A model generated the notes under the pieces. The model saw only the letters and a program-made list of their open reading frames with translations, searched no databases and was not told the origin of the DNA. Below, piece by piece: positions 1 to 10,985 of a DNA stretch of 64,000 nt. Made by a program: the position numbers and the translations under genes. The stretch comes from Megalobrama amblycephala (Eukaryota > Chordata > Actinopteri > Cypriniformes > Xenocyprididae): positions 35,794,396 through 35,858,395 of the forward strand of contig NC_063054.1 of the NCBI RefSeq assembly GCF_018812025.1, written 5' to 3'. Every line of letters starts with the position of its first letter. The stretch's first letter is position 1.

Positions 1-160
1 GTTATTACTACAGTAACTACATGTGTAACAAGCGCACAGTAGAATAAAGCGTTACCAAAAAATTGAATGAGAAGGAAGAGAAGAAACAAGAAAAACGAAA
101 AGATGAGCTAACAAAAGAGACAAAATGAGAAGAAATGAAACAAGAAGTGTTGAAAATGAG

Positions 161-227
161 AAGAGAAGAGAAGAGAAGAGAAGAGAAGAGAAGAGAAGAG
201 AAGAGAAGAGAAGAGAAGAGAAGAGAA
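161..227. repeat. (AAGAG)n pentanucleotide microsatellite
   Basis: About 13 uninterrupted copies of AAGAG lie inside a longer purine-rich stretch (about 60-270). The reverse strand gives a serine/leucine-rich open frame, which is an artefact of the repeat. Confidence 0.95.
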
Positions 228-351
228 TGCAAGGAGAGGGGGATGGAGGGAAGAGGAGAGGAAGGTTTCATGTAAAAGAGGGAGACTGAAGCTCCCATGA
301 GACTCTCCATTAATTGTGAAGTGAAGGTGCCCTCAGGCCAACACAGGGGAA

Positions 352-352
<1 letters not shown>

Positions 353-396
<44 letters not shown>
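353..396. repeat. (CA)n microsatellite
   Basis: Pure CA dinucleotide run followed by a looser CA-rich tail to about 480. The 400-690 stretch has no gene that I can support. Confidence 0.95.
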
Positions 397-398
<2 letters not shown>

Positions 399-686
399 TC
401 GACAAATACACACATGCACAGAAATATAAACACACTGACACTCACATACTGAAAAACACACACACATTCACAATTACACATTCTATATATGCAAATATGC
501 AAATCATTTCTATAACACTACAAACACAGCCCATATAATGTATCAAATTTACAGTGTAATGTGTGTGTGTGGGTTTACTGAGCTGTTTGGGCACAAAATA
601 GACAAAATAATGTGCAGATGCCCCCAAAATAATTCTAAGAATTAATGAATTTTACAAAAAAGTTAGTCTAGAGTTAGTCTGTAGTC

Positions 687-688
<2 letters not shown>

Positions 689-756
<68 letters not shown>
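689..756. repeat. (TA)n microsatellite
   Basis: Uninterrupted TA run of about 34 units. It is self-complementary and can form a cruciform. Confidence 0.95.
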
Positions 757-763
<7 letters not shown>

Positions 764-905
764 ATTGAAAAGACTGTTTTTATTTAAACAGCTAAATGAA
801 CTTGTGCTCTTTCCTATGAGAGTCTGTGAGTGACACTGGGATTGTTGACTGAGCTGTAAAGCAATCAGTCCACTAGAGGGAGCACTGGGAATACAGTAGA
901 CTGAC

Positions 906-906
<1 letters not shown>

Positions 907-954
<48 letters not shown>

Positions 955-965
955 GTGAGAGAGAG
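907..965. repeat. Compound (CT)n-(CA)n-(GA)n microsatellite
   Basis: A CT run changes to CA and then to GAGAGA. Just upstream (about 790-905) is complex sequence with no recognisable gene. Confidence 0.9.
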
Positions 966-1020
966 TTTGGGCCTATTACTTCATCATATTTTAGATCGAC
1001 ATGAACGCCAAACCTGACAA

Positions 1021-1083
1021 ATTATCCAGAAAACATCTCATATTATCCAGAAAACATCTCATATTATCCAGAAAACATCTCAT
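1021..1083. repeat. Three tandem copies of a 21-bp unit
   Basis: ATTATCCAGAAAACATCTCA plus T is repeated three times without a mismatch. The unit is a multiple of three, so a short open frame with LSRKHLI repeats crosses it; I do not take this as a gene. A new three-copy minisatellite like this is likely to vary in copy number between individuals. Confidence 0.9.
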
Positions 1084-1873
1084 ATTAAACAAGTGTTCTG
1101 TGTTCAGCACAAGTTTACTGACACATTTCGAAAAACAAAAAAGAGCATGTTCATCTCATTCTGAGATGCAAAAGTCTTTACATCCTTACAGCATTCCTCC
1201 ACTACTCTGACTTCACTATATTGAGTAATTAAATAGTCCAGGGGTCAACTTAAAGGTCAAGTCTTGCACGTGAGTCCTCCATCCCAGACAGCAAGCTAAA
1301 TGTGTTTATCTCAGCCATGGATTATTTGAACAAAAGTCATGTGTATATTAATGCACTTACAATGAGCAAGACATTCCTTTAAACAAATACTGAATGAATA
1401 TTCAAATGAATCAGATTTAAAGTACCAGTATCTCCAACCATTAAACAGCAGAGAAACAATCAACAGGCTAAAACATGTAAAGATGACCAAAAATGCAACA
1501 TGAAGAGATGCTGCTGATTTCTCAAACACAGATAAGACGGTTAATTTACTTCATCGTGAACAGAGACACGACAAGACTTTCTTTTCTAACTTTTCATGAA
1601 TGGAACATTCTGGGTTAAAAACAACAAACAAGTGCTAGCCTATAGATTTACATTGTATATGCTTAACTTTCAGTATAATTTTGTTTCATTTGCAAACTCA
1701 ACCCGAGTGACAAGTCAAAATTATTGTCTGTGGTAATTAATATCAAGCTATTTAGGATGTATTCAACCTGGAATATTCCTTTAAACCAGTGTTTTTTGTT
1801 GTTGTTGTTTGTTTGTTTTTGTTTTTTTTAAATGGGTCATAGGTTTGTTCTGACAAGGTCACTGAGAGTGATA
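1084..1873. other. Unassigned AT-rich sequence
   Basis: No gene, transposon end or tandem repeat recognised apart from a GTT/T-rich run near 1795-1830. A short minus-strand open frame (1311-1529) shows no domain. Confidence 0.5.
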
Positions 1874-2293
1874 TGTGACCCTGGACCACAAAACCAGTCA
1901 TAAAGGTCCATTTTTTGAAATTGAGATTTGAACATCATCTGAAAGCTGAGTAAATAAGGAGAAAAAAAATAGGACAATATTTGGCCAAGATACAACTATT
2001 TGAAAATCTGGAATCTGAGGGTATAAAAAAATCAAAATATTGAGAAAACCTCCTTTAAAGTTAGCCAAATGAAGCCCTTAGAAGTGCATATCCACTCACA
2101 AAAATACATTTTTGTTATATCTATGGTAGAAAATGTACAAAATATATTCATGGAACATGATCTTTACTTAATATCCTAATGATTTTTGGCATAAAAAAAA
2201 AAATCGATAATTTTGACCCATACAATGTATTGTTGGCTGTTGCTACAAATATACCCATGCAACTCATGACTGGTTTTGTGGTCCAGAGTCACA
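1874..2293 (+). mobile_element. MITE with TGTGACCCTGGACCACAAAA ends, copy 1
   Basis: The left end TGTGACCCTGGACCACAAAA and the right end TTTTGTGGTCCAGAGTCACA are inverted repeats of each other, followed inward by ACCAGTCAT/ATGACTGGT. TA lies on both outer sides, which would fit a TA target duplication but could be chance in AT-rich DNA. There is no coding capacity. I recognise the sequence as a very common cypriniform non-autonomous DNA transposon; superfamily not assigned. Confidence 0.85.
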
Positions 2294-2568
2294 TATAATA
2301 GAATACTATGGTGTCACCATCTGCACTGAAAGAAAAGTCTGCAATCAAAGATGGTTTGAATCTTAACTAGCTTTTCTTCCAGACTAAGATCAAGAATCAA
2401 GAATTGTTCAATGTACAGAAGTTGTACTTGGAATAAAATATTGACATATATTAAAATTATAGGACTGTTTTATAAATGCATGCAACAGCAGATGATTCAT
2501 TTACCACCCAAAACAAAAATACTGGGTTAAATATTATATTAGTATTAGAGAAATTCAGTTTGCACCAG

Positions 2569-2617
2569 TTTTACATCCATGGATGCAAAACCTTCGACAT
2601 CATCAACAAGAGTCATG
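2569..2617 (+). other. Weak candidate small exon
   Basis: A pyrimidine-poor but possible acceptor (TTTGCACCAG) precedes 49 nt that end at a strong donor (CATG/GTAAGTG). An ATG in good context (CCATGG, 2579) opens 13 codons (MDAKPSTSSTRVM) that run in frame to the donor. No domain can be judged from 13 residues. It lies between two MITEs. Chance is the likeliest explanation; listed because start context and donor coincide. Confidence 0.15.
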
Positions 2618-2726
2618 GTAAGTGTTTTCTCCTGCCTTTTAATAGTCGTTTAGTATTTAGCTGTCCTAACTCTGCACAATTACATGATTAGTTTTATCAT
2701 TTTAATATTTGCCATTGTAGCCTATA

Positions 2727-3100
2727 TGTGACTCTGGACCACAAAACCAGTCATGAGTCACACGGGTATATTTGTAGCATACATTGTATGGGTCAAAATT
2801 ATCGATTTTTCTTTTATGCCAAAAATCATTAGGATATTAAGTAAAGATCATGTTCCATGAAGATATTTTGTACATTTTCTACCGTAGATATTTCAAAAAT
2901 GTATTTTTGTGAGTGGATAAGGACTTCATTTGGAGATTTTCTCAATATTTTGATTTTTTTGCACCCTCAGATTTCAGATTTTCAAATAGTTGTATCTTGG
3001 CCAAATATTGTCCTATTTTTTCTTCTTATTTATTCAGCTTTCAGATGATGAATAAATCTCAATTTCAAAAAACTGACTGGTTTTGTGGTCCAGGGTCACA
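2727..3100 (-). mobile_element. MITE with TGTGACCCTGGACC ends, copy 2, inverted
   Basis: The same family as the copy at 1874, in opposite orientation. The internal words CAATATTTGGCC, TTAAGTAAAGATCATGTTCC and AAAATCGATAATTTTGACCC match the first copy as reverse complements. It is shorter than copy 1, consistent with internal deletion. The short plus-strand open frames at 2857-3140 lie inside it and are not genes. Confidence 0.85.
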
Positions 3101-3439
3101 CATACAAAGGCTTCGAATGACTTCCATTCACATGCCATAGTATTATTTTATGGTATTTAAAAAATACCATATACGATCTTGGTAGGCTACTTTTTGCTGA
3201 ACTAAGTGCTGCTGCTTTCCCAGATTTCAGTGTGAATTCAGTCCTGAGGAAAGAGTGTTTGCTTGACTCAATGTTTCACCATGACACACTGAGAAAGAGA
3301 AGGACACTGAGAGGAAGATAACAGGAAACACACACACACAGACAGCAGTACCCCAATGGAGCTGCTCTCTCCTGTTTCCCTCTCCGTCCGATCTCTCCAT
3401 CCTGACAGGAGAGGCTTCAGGCATCTGCTGAGCTTCAGG

Positions 3440-3440
<1 letters not shown>

Positions 3441-3475
<35 letters not shown>
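3441..3475. repeat. (CA)n microsatellite
   Basis: Pure CA run. The minus-strand VCVCV frames over it are artefacts. Confidence 0.95.
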
Positions 3476-3477
<2 letters not shown>

Positions 3478-3617
3478 TAATGTCTAACCACATTACACGC
3501 TCATAACAACAAATTCATGCTGTACTCTGCTGTTACGCGCGCGCATGATGAATTCAGAGTTGTGATTGTATGACTGTGAGCGTTTCTGCAAACCACAGAA
3601 TTCACTGATGACAGTAA

Positions 3618-3619
<2 letters not shown>

Positions 3620-3650
<31 letters not shown>
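3620..3650. repeat. (TG)n microsatellite
   Basis: Pure TG run immediately before a CpG-rich block. Confidence 0.95.
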
Positions 3651-3651
<1 letters not shown>

Positions 3652-3970
3652 CCTGACGGCGGTCTGAAGTTTTGCCGCGCTCCCAGGGATGGCGAGTGTA
3701 AAGTGGGTTGCCGGGGGCGACGGCGATATGAAAGGTGGCTAATGAAGCACTTAGCATTTGAAGGCTAGCAGCGGACCGCGCCCGAGTTCCGTCAGTCCTG
3801 ATTGGCCGACGGGAGGGCTAACGCGAGCTGAGTGGTCTTTTGTTGCTCGGCGACGAGCCCTGAGGCGACGCCCCAACCCTGACCCCTCCTCCCCCATCAG
3901 TGTGGATACGATGTGACAACTTAGCGGGAGGAGAGAGCAGCTCGTTTCTTTCTCTCTGTACAGCCGGAGA
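3651..3970. promoter_or_regulatory. CpG-rich complex block, candidate CNE or CpG island
   Basis: This is one of the few GC- and CpG-rich stretches in the window. It is not tandem-repetitive and holds GCTAATGA (homeodomain-like) and GATTGG (reverse CCAAT). No open frame of recognisable content. It could be a conserved enhancer, an unmethylated island or part of an unrecognised transposon. Confidence 0.3.
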
Positions 3971-4181
3971 GGTCGTGTGTGTGTTTATCAGATCTGCTCT
4001 AAATGAATAAGAATGAGAGAATATATGTCTCTCTACCTGCGCCTCTCTTCGACCCGTCTGTCTCACCTCATGTTTCATTCGGTTGCTCTTTTGCCAACAC
4101 CTGTCTCCCTGCATTTCACTTCTCTCGCGCTTCCCCTCGCTCTCTTTTAAAACGCAATAACTGTTTTAAAGCCAGCTCCTC

Positions 4182-4524
4182 TTAAAGTCACAATTAAATC
4201 AAAATTGAATTTTTTTTCATGGAATGTTGCAGTATTTATTATAAATGATTTATCCGTGCACAACATTTTTTTAAAATTCATGTGCTCTTGTAATCTTTAA
4301 TCAAAATAACTTCCCATCCCTCTTGCAGCGGCATCTTTTCTTTGATGACGTGTTTACGTGCGCGTGGGCGGGACAACCTGTCAATCACTTGAGATCAGCC
4401 AATAGAGACAGAGCGCATTTAGGCCACGCCCACACCGGGGGGTTGGGCAATCCAACCGCTTTGTGACAAGGTGTAGAACCCAGAACTAAGTTTTTATAAG
4501 CTACCGAACCGTAAAAGCCAGCCT
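4182..4524. mobile_element. Possible left part of a TTAA element, interrupted by an Angel-like MITE
   Basis: Starts TTAAAGTCACAATTAAATC, a typical beginning of a cyprinid TTAA-type MITE. It continues into a CpG-rich middle (GGGCGGGACAACC) before the next MITE begins at 4525. I could not find the matching right end, so the call is tentative. Confidence 0.4.
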
Positions 4525-5157
4525 TTAAAGGGATAGTTCACCCAAAAATGAAAATTTGATGTTCATCTGCTTACCCCCAGCGCATCCAAGATGTAGGTGA
4601 CTTTGTTTCTTCAGTAGAACACAAATTATGATTTTTAACTCCAACCGTTGCCGTCTGTCAGTCAAATAATGGGAGTGAATGGGAACTTGGATCAATAAGA
4701 GTCGAAAAACCTTGCATAGACACATCCAAATTAAACCCTGCGGCTCGTGACGACACATTGATGTCCTAAGACACGAAATGATCGGTTTGTGCGAGAAACC
4801 GAACAGTATTTATATCATTTTTTTACCTCTAAAACACCACTATGTCCAACTGCGTTCAGCACTCGCTTAGTGAGGTCTGATCGCGCTCTGACAACGGCAG
4901 TGATGTCTCGCGTATATATTTCAATGAGTGCTAGACATCACTGCCGTTGTCAGAACCTTTGTCTATGCAAGGTTTTTCGACTCTTATTGATCCAAGTTCC
5001 CATTCACTCCCATTATTTGACTGACAGACGGCAACGGTTGGAGTAAAAAATCATCATTTGTGTTCTACTGAAGAAACAAAGTCACCTACATCTTGGATGC
5101 GCTGGGGGTAAGCAGATAAACATCACATTTTCATTTTTGAGTGAACTATCCCTTTAA
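4525..5157. mobile_element. Angel-like foldback MITE, copy A
   Basis: TTAA on both ends, TIR AAAGGGATAGTTCACCCAAA at left and its reverse complement at right. Each arm is about 195 bp and near-perfectly inverted. In the centre is a second, smaller hairpin built on TCTGACAACGGCAGTGATGT (about 4887-4952). No coding potential; the short frames over it are read through the arms. The Angel name is from memory of published fish MITEs. Confidence 0.9.
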
Positions 5158-5619
5158 GGAGACAAAAGTGGATACAGGCAATAAGAAGTGAAGCATCAGC
5201 AGGAAAAATGGGTTAATTTTGGGATCTTGACACTCAGTATGCCTCAGTATGCCTACGTGTGCAGTAAACATTTAGTCACTGATGAGTCAAATATCCAGAG
5301 GTCAGTTTTATATATTATATTACGTTTCCCTTCAGTGGGCGTAGTTCTCATAGTAATATGACATGCGCTCTGTCTCAATCACCTGTATCCACTTTTTAGT
5401 CCTTAAACGCTCGTTTTTTGGGTCGACAGCTTATAAAAACTTCAGGGTTTTTGGTTCTGGCTTTTTAGCTTGTTTTCTGTACACATTGTCACACAGCAGC
5501 TTTTAGGCATTGTTCTGTTTTTTGAAAGAAATGACAAGGAGGCAGCCTCACGCAATACAAAGTCAATGGAGAGGGTTAGATTCCCCCCCCCCCCTTACAA
5601 GTTAAATCACAATAATAGT
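5158..5619. other. Unassigned sequence with poly-C run
   Basis: Complex AT-rich sequence with a C12 run (about 5582-5594). Part may be the far side of the element interrupted at 4525. No gene seen. Confidence 0.4.
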
Positions 5620-5624
5620 TCACA

Positions 5625-5742
5625 ATCTCACTGTTTTTACTGTATTTTTGATCAAATAAATGCAGCCTTGAGTATGAGATGTCAAAAACATTTAAAAAAT
5701 ATACAAAAACATAAAAAAAACCCCAAACTTTTGAACACTAGT
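5625..5742. mobile_element. Fragment of the 'TTCAAAAG' MITE family
   Basis: Contains TACTGTATTTTTGATCAAAT, AAATGCAGCC and the terminal CCCCAAACTTTTGAACACTA, the same words as in the longer copies near 14.8, 23.2 and 39.2 kb. Truncated at its left side. Confidence 0.7.
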
Positions 5743-6129
5743 TGACTTTTGTCCGAATGCCAGTGTGTTTTTTGTGTTAACTTGTTAAGTTATGTACAGA
5801 AATATTAATATTTTAATTTGGAACACTGCATTCACACACACAAAAAATAGTCTTTTAACTTTTCTGCTTTTAGGATTTATCTAGATGATTGAAAAAGACA
5901 ACATTATTGCTAACAAAACAAGGATTTAAACTCTTGACTTTTGACTCAAAATAGCTTCCTCATCTGACAACTAGCCCCATTCTTTTTATAATAACCCTAA
6001 CCAAACCATAGCTCTATATGAAAAAGATGCAAAACTTTACATTTGGCATTTGATGACAGTTTTGTCAGATCACTTCTAGGGGCTAAGTAAGCTCAAACTC
6101 ACATAAACTCACATTTTATGCCCAGTTGC

Positions 6130-6430
6130 ATGAGCTGCATGTTTGTATTTTCAGACAGGCAGTGATAGTGAAGCCCAGTACGGGTCCTTCACCGTGTGTC
6201 AGGGCAGAGAAGTGGAAAATTAAAGCCATTGACAGAAGCAGTAATGAACCATGAAAAAAAATGTGTGATGGACAAACGACAGTAAAAATAAAGAGATTGT
6301 CCCGTTCCTCCCGTGAGAGGCACTTATTTATCTGAAGACTTTCTCTGTTTTATTGTTATTGAGCTGAAAAAGGAAAATTCACAGTGTCTTGAAAGTAGCA
6401 GAGAGCAATCAGTTTCTGCACACACACATA
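6130..6430. promoter_or_regulatory. Candidate CNE
   Basis: Repeat-free, evenly complex stretch containing GGAAAATTAAAGCCATTGAC, TTATTGTTATTGAG and TAATGA words. No open frame or transposon end. The call is based on texture only; alignment to other fish genomes would decide. Confidence 0.3.
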
Positions 6431-6499
6431 GAGTTGTGTTGTTTTAGGTTATGTCCCTTACCCTAAAACACTTTCTCTGTCTTTTATGTTTATTTGTTT

Positions 6500-6925
6500 C
6501 TCTTGTACTCGTGTTTTATTGAGTTTGTTATGGTCGTGTCTTTATTTCCACGACAGCCGTCCCAGCAGAGTCAACTTCATTTGAACGTCACAATGAATTT
6601 GCGTGTATGTGTATCTGAACCACTCTGATGTCTGTATCCATTTGAAATCAGTTTCACTCTCATTTCACTTTATGTCTAAAGTGAGATTTGGGGGCTTTAA
6701 AAAACATTTTATCGATCAAGATCCCGCTCAAGCCTCGTTACCTTGATTTTGCTCTAATTTGTAGGCTAATTGGTCAGTGCTTCGCACAAACACGCACATG
6801 CTGAAGAGGCACTTTTGTGAAGTTTGCTGCTCCTCCCGTTTGTTTAGATTTGTGGATATTGATGTCGTCAGCCAGTTCTGTTTATACTTAAGGGCAAAAA
6901 TCATCAGTGCTTTCATCTTTATGAT
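6500..6925. promoter_or_regulatory. Candidate CNE
   Basis: Complex, repeat-free sequence with GACAGCCGTCCCAGCAGAGT and AACGTCACAATGAATTTGC near 6553-6600. It is followed by a poly-A run (about 6930-6946). The 62-codon minus-strand frame here has no recognisable domain. Confidence 0.25.
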
Positions 6926-7248
6926 TACAAAAAAAAAAAAAAAAAACAGACATTGAGAAGAGAGGAGGAGGAAGAGAGAGGTGATAAATTAAACATAAAG
7001 ATCTCTCCTCATCTATAAATCTATACATCTGCATTAGAATAGACAATGACAGCGGTCAGCAAAACACTACAAGAACAAGTCGATTTGTTGGCAAAACAAA
7101 CACATTCTCTGACCTGAACGACCTTCAAACTCTAGCCGTTATATTCACAAAAATATTGCATATGATAAACTAAAACTATATTCTACAGGAGGCATTGATG
7201 TCAAGCACAAAGTAAATAAAAAAAACTTTATGCTTTAAATCAGGTGTC

Positions 7249-8377
7249 TTAAAGGGATAGTTCTCCAAAAATTAAAAATGATCCCATGGTTTACTCACTC
7301 TCAAGCCAGGTGTATATGACTTTCTTCTTTCAGATGAACACAAATTATTGTGTTATATATTTTATTATTATTATATATTTTAAAAATATCCTGGCTCTTC
7401 CAAGCTTTATAATGGTAGTGAACAGGGGGGCACGATTTTGAAGCCCCCAAGAAGTGCTTCCAGCATCATAAAAGTAATCCATACAGCTCCAGTGGGTTAA
7501 TAAAGGCCTTCTGAAGCGAAGTGATGGGTTTTTATAAGAAAAATTATTTAAAAAACTTTATAAACTATAATAACTAGCTTCCGGCAGACGGCCTACGCAA
7601 GTCGACTTACGGCAGAAGAGTAACTTCTGACGTGACGCATAATGTAGGAGTATCATAAGCTTCGACACTTCTCGCGGTTCAAACAAATAGGGCTGGGCAA
7701 CAAAGTCAAGCTCCTCTCCTCTTATGTTAAAATTTCTCTTTAAAATGTCTCATTTTAGACTTTTAATTCATGACTGGTGTTTTGCTCTATCCTCTGCGCT
7801 TCCGCGCTCGCCATTAGTTGGGTCAGAGGTTACTCTTTCGCCGTAAGTCATCTTGCTTAGACCGTCTGCCGGAAGCTAGTTATTTTTGTTTATAAAGATT
7901 TAAATGTGGATATTTTTCTTATAAAAAAAAATCACTTCACTTCAGAAGGCCTTTATTAACCCCCTGGAGCCATATGGATTACTTTTATGACGCACTGCAA
8001 AAAATATTTACATGATTTATCACAACTTCTTTTGTCAAATCAGCTTAGGTTCACAAATGTTGTTCAGATAACATAATATTTTGAGTTTCTGTTGAATAAA
8101 CTAATCTCTTTCTTTGTATCAACTCAATTTTTTTAGTTTAAAGGCTACTTTAAATTGCACCAACAAATCATTTTTACAGTGTGGATGGATGCACTTTTTT
8201 GGGCTTAAAATCACACCCCCCATTCACTCTCATTATAAAGCTTGAAAGAGCCAGGATATTTTATCATATAACTTCGATTGTGTTCATCTGAAAAAAGAAA
8301 GTAATATACACCTAGGATGGCGTGAGGGTGAGTAAATCATGGGATAATTTTCATTTTTGGGTGAAATATCCCTTTAA
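7249..8377. mobile_element. Large Angel-like foldback MITE, copy B
   Basis: TTAA at both ends with TIR AAAGGGATAGTTC. The arms share AATAAAGGCCTTCTGAAG, CTTCCGGCAGACGG and a TAAGTCGACTTACGG-like core in inverted order. The right arm is interrupted at about 7993-8181 by another MITE, whose removal restores arm symmetry. No coding content. Confidence 0.85.
7993..8181. mobile_element. CACTGCAAAAAAT MITE nested in copy B
   Basis: Ends CACTGCAAAAAAT and ATTTTTACAGTG form an inverted repeat. Outside it the interrupted arm reads continuously from ACTTTTATGACG to TGGATGGATGCAC. A related copy with the shared phrase CAGATAACATAATATTTTGA is at about 61.86-62.06 kb. Confidence 0.75.
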
Positions 8378-8455
8378 ATTATATTTAAAAGATTTTAATG
8401 CAAATGTACTTTTTGTGTACATACTGCAATGTTGACTTAACAGTTAAATGCATTA

Positions 8456-9027
8456 TTAAAGGGTTAGTTCACCCAAAAATGAAAATAATGTCATTAATTA
8501 CTCACCCTCATGTCGTTCCACACCCGTAAGACCTTCGTTCATCTTCGGAACACAAATTAAGATATTTTTGATAAAATCCGATTCTCAGTATGGCCTGCAT
8601 TGACAGCAAGATAATTAACACTTTCAAATGCCTAGAAAGGTACTAAAGACATATTTAAAATAGTTCATGTGACTACAGCGGTTCAACCTTTGAAGCTTCA
8701 TGAAGCAGTGTTTTGAAATCGTCCATCACTAGATATTGTTGATTGTCATTTTTTTGGCGCACAAAAAGTATTCTCGTCGCTTCATAACATTAAGGTTGAA
8801 CCGCTGTAGTCACATGAACTATTTTAAATATGTCTTTAGTACCTTTCTAGGCATTTGAAAGTGTTAATTATCTTGCTGTCAATGCAGGCCTTATTGAGCC
8901 ATCGGATTTTATCAAAAATATCTTAATTTGTTTTCTGAAGATGAACGAAGGTCTTACGGGTGTGGAACGGCATGAGGGTGAGTAATTAATGACAGAATTT
9001 TCATTTTTGCGTGAACTAACCCTTTAA
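8456..9027. mobile_element. Angel-like foldback MITE, copy C
   Basis: TTAA ends; TIR AAAGGGTTAGTTCACCC. The arms (about 8456-8687 and 8790-9027) are nearly perfect inverted repeats, enclosing a loop of about 100 bp that contains TTTTTTTGGCGCACAAAAAG. The same subfamily is at 25.07, 41.40 and 49.37 kb. Confidence 0.92.
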
Positions 9028-9049
9028 TATGTTTATAGCTGCCATGCAA

Positions 9050-9470
9050 CATAGAAACATGGTGCATCAGTATAGAATTAATATAGAATGTCACACAGAA
9101 TAAAACTGGTGTAGGAATTTACTTAACACACTGAATTAAACATGACATTTTGAAGTAGAAAGACTGAAATAATATTTTCTTGTAAAATGTACTCCAATAT
9201 TCTTTTATACTCATGTATCTAGTTTTTCTGGTTTTAATAAACTGTTCTTTGAGACTCCATGTGTGTTCAGCATGATGCATGTGAACAGAATAATGAACGT
9301 TTGTGCCGAAGTGTGTCTGAACATATTTGTGAGTGTGTGTTTGTGTTTACTGAGAGGAGATGGCACAGCGATGTCTCCTCAGCAGATGAGATGGGAGATG
9401 ACAGGCCAACACTGCTCTTTGTCAGAACATGAGAGAGAGAGAGTGTGTGTAAAATTTTAATCTGTAGTTA
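9050..9470. other. Unassigned sequence
   Basis: AT-rich followed by a TG/GA-rich part near 9320-9450. The 65-codon frame starting at 9263 reads through it and shows no domain. Confidence 0.4.
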
Positions 9471-9474
9471 TTTA

Positions 9475-9725
9475 GGGTATGGAGGCGTAGTGAGTTTGTC
9501 TCTGGGGTCACGGGGGCTTATGGAAGAAAGTTGTTGCAGCAAACGGCACGAAAGTAAATGTCTGTGACAGCTTCCTGTAGCAAAACGAGTTTTAAAACTC
9601 TCGCTCGTTCTCATTTGGGGCATTCTGGATTAATAGTCCCTGTTTTATCCGTCCCATCATGCTCTGCTGTGTGCAACGCAGCTCTCTCCACAGAAATCAC
9701 AAGCTGCAGTGTTTCTCAACAGCAG
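9475..9725. promoter_or_regulatory. Candidate CNE
   Basis: Complex repeat-free stretch with GGATTAATAGTCCC (bicoid/Otx-type TTAATCC-like core, reverse) and an inverted AGTTTTAAAACTC. No gene. Texture-based call. Confidence 0.3.
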
Positions 9726-9894
9726 GTTTAATTATATTACAATGATACTGATTAAAGAACAGGAGTGTGATCATGTCTACGGACTGATGCTGTAGAACAC
9801 AGTATGCGTGCTATAAAGTAACGTTTTCTTGTTCAGTCAGTGTGTAAAAATGAAAGAGTTTTAAAGGATTTAGAAATAAATGTCTAAAAATTTA

Positions 9895-9990
9895 AATTCT
9901 GACATAATTTACTTACCCTCATGTTGTTCCAAACCTTTATGGCTTTCTTCTGCGAAACACAAAAGAAGATATTTAATTTTAGAAGATATT
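9895..9990. mobile_element. Half-copy of an Angel-like MITE arm
   Basis: CTTACCCTCATGTTGTTCCA and TTCTGCGAAACACAAAAGAA are typical arm sequence. The terminal TIR and opposite arm are missing. Confidence 0.6.
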
Positions 9991-10115
9991 TAATATTAAA
10001 TATTTAATTATTTATTTAATAATTGACACCTTTAACTTTCATTGAATGGACACAAAAATAGAAACATTTTTTTTTAAATATCAGAAAAAATTATTAAAAG
10101 AAAGACAAGAAATTA

Positions 10116-10133
10116 TATATATATATATATATA
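10116..10133. repeat. Short (AT)n
   Basis: Short AT run inside AT-rich sequence just before a Tc1-type MITE. Confidence 0.85.
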
Positions 10134-10152
10134 TAAAAAAGTAAACTATATA

Positions 10153-10350
10153 TACAGTAAAACCAAAATTTATTCAGACACCTTGAACATTTCATTCATT
10201 ATTACAGTTTATTCACTATAGTTTAAAAAAATGGTAATAAAATATGACAAGATCTCAGAGTTAAACTGTGTCAGAAAAAAATTAATCTTAATTATATTAG
10301 ATAACACTTAAGCAAAACATGGTCACGTGAAAGTTTCTGAATAATATTTG
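10153..10350. mobile_element. Tc1/mariner-type MITE
   Basis: Begins TACAGTAAAACCAAAATTTA and ends near TTTCTGAATAATATTTG, which I recognise as a short cyprinid Tc1-like non-autonomous element. The right TIR is degraded. The following 10350-10590 is AT-rich with no gene. Confidence 0.6.
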
Positions 10351-10599
10351 TATATTATTAATAATATATATATATGATAAAAATGATACATTTTACAAAA
10401 AAAATCATTATGTTTTATCACATCAATATTTAAAGAGACTTTATATCCCAAAAAAATTATATATTATCATTTTATTTTATTTATTACTTATGTAATTTAT
10501 ACAATTTAAATTATTTGGATGTGCAATTAAATAGATTTTCTTTTATTTTGGGTCTTTAATGTAAACCTTTATTGTAAAACTTCTGTGATTTGAATGACT

Positions 10600-10740
10600 T
10601 TAAATGACTTTTGGAATGCTTGGAATGAGGGTCATGTGAAGGTCACAGAATTCCCCCTCGGTGACCTCTGAACCCATAGAAAACAACAATGATCAGAACA
10701 ATGACATTTCTGTGATATATTTTGGGGGACAGGTTTGTTA
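10600..10740. promoter_or_regulatory. Candidate CNE with receptor half-site-like words
   Basis: Complex sequence with repeated AGGTCA or TGACCT-type words (GAAGGTCACAG, GGTGACCTCTG) spaced about 20 bp apart. Could bind nuclear receptors; inference only. Confidence 0.3.
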
Positions 10741-10844
10741 GTACTAATTGATATGTAATGTTTTGACGTTAAAATTCTTTCTCCTATGGCAGTTTATGAT
10801 GCAGATACAGGGACTGGAGCTCACAAACAAACACACACTTATAA

Positions 10845-10985
10845 TTGATGGATTATTTTACGGGTCGGAGAACAAACCTATCAAACACCGCTGAGGTTTA
10901 TGGGTAATCACTAATTAGATTCACCCAATTAGCAGCTGTTCAGAGCGGGAAACAGGTGCAAAGCGAGAGGAGAAAGAGAGAGACC
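10845..10985. promoter_or_regulatory. Candidate developmental enhancer/CNE
   Basis: Within about 60 bp it packs TAATCACTAATTAG (10904), CAATTAG (10925), E-box CAGCTG (10933) and E-box CAGGTG (10953). This is the typical make-up of homeodomain/bHLH enhancers. Repeat-free up to the GA-rich run at 10970. No open frame. Confidence 0.4.

Noticed and set aside
2857..3140. Two overlapping plus-strand frames with hydrophobic stretches
   Set aside because: They lie wholly within the inverted MITE copy.
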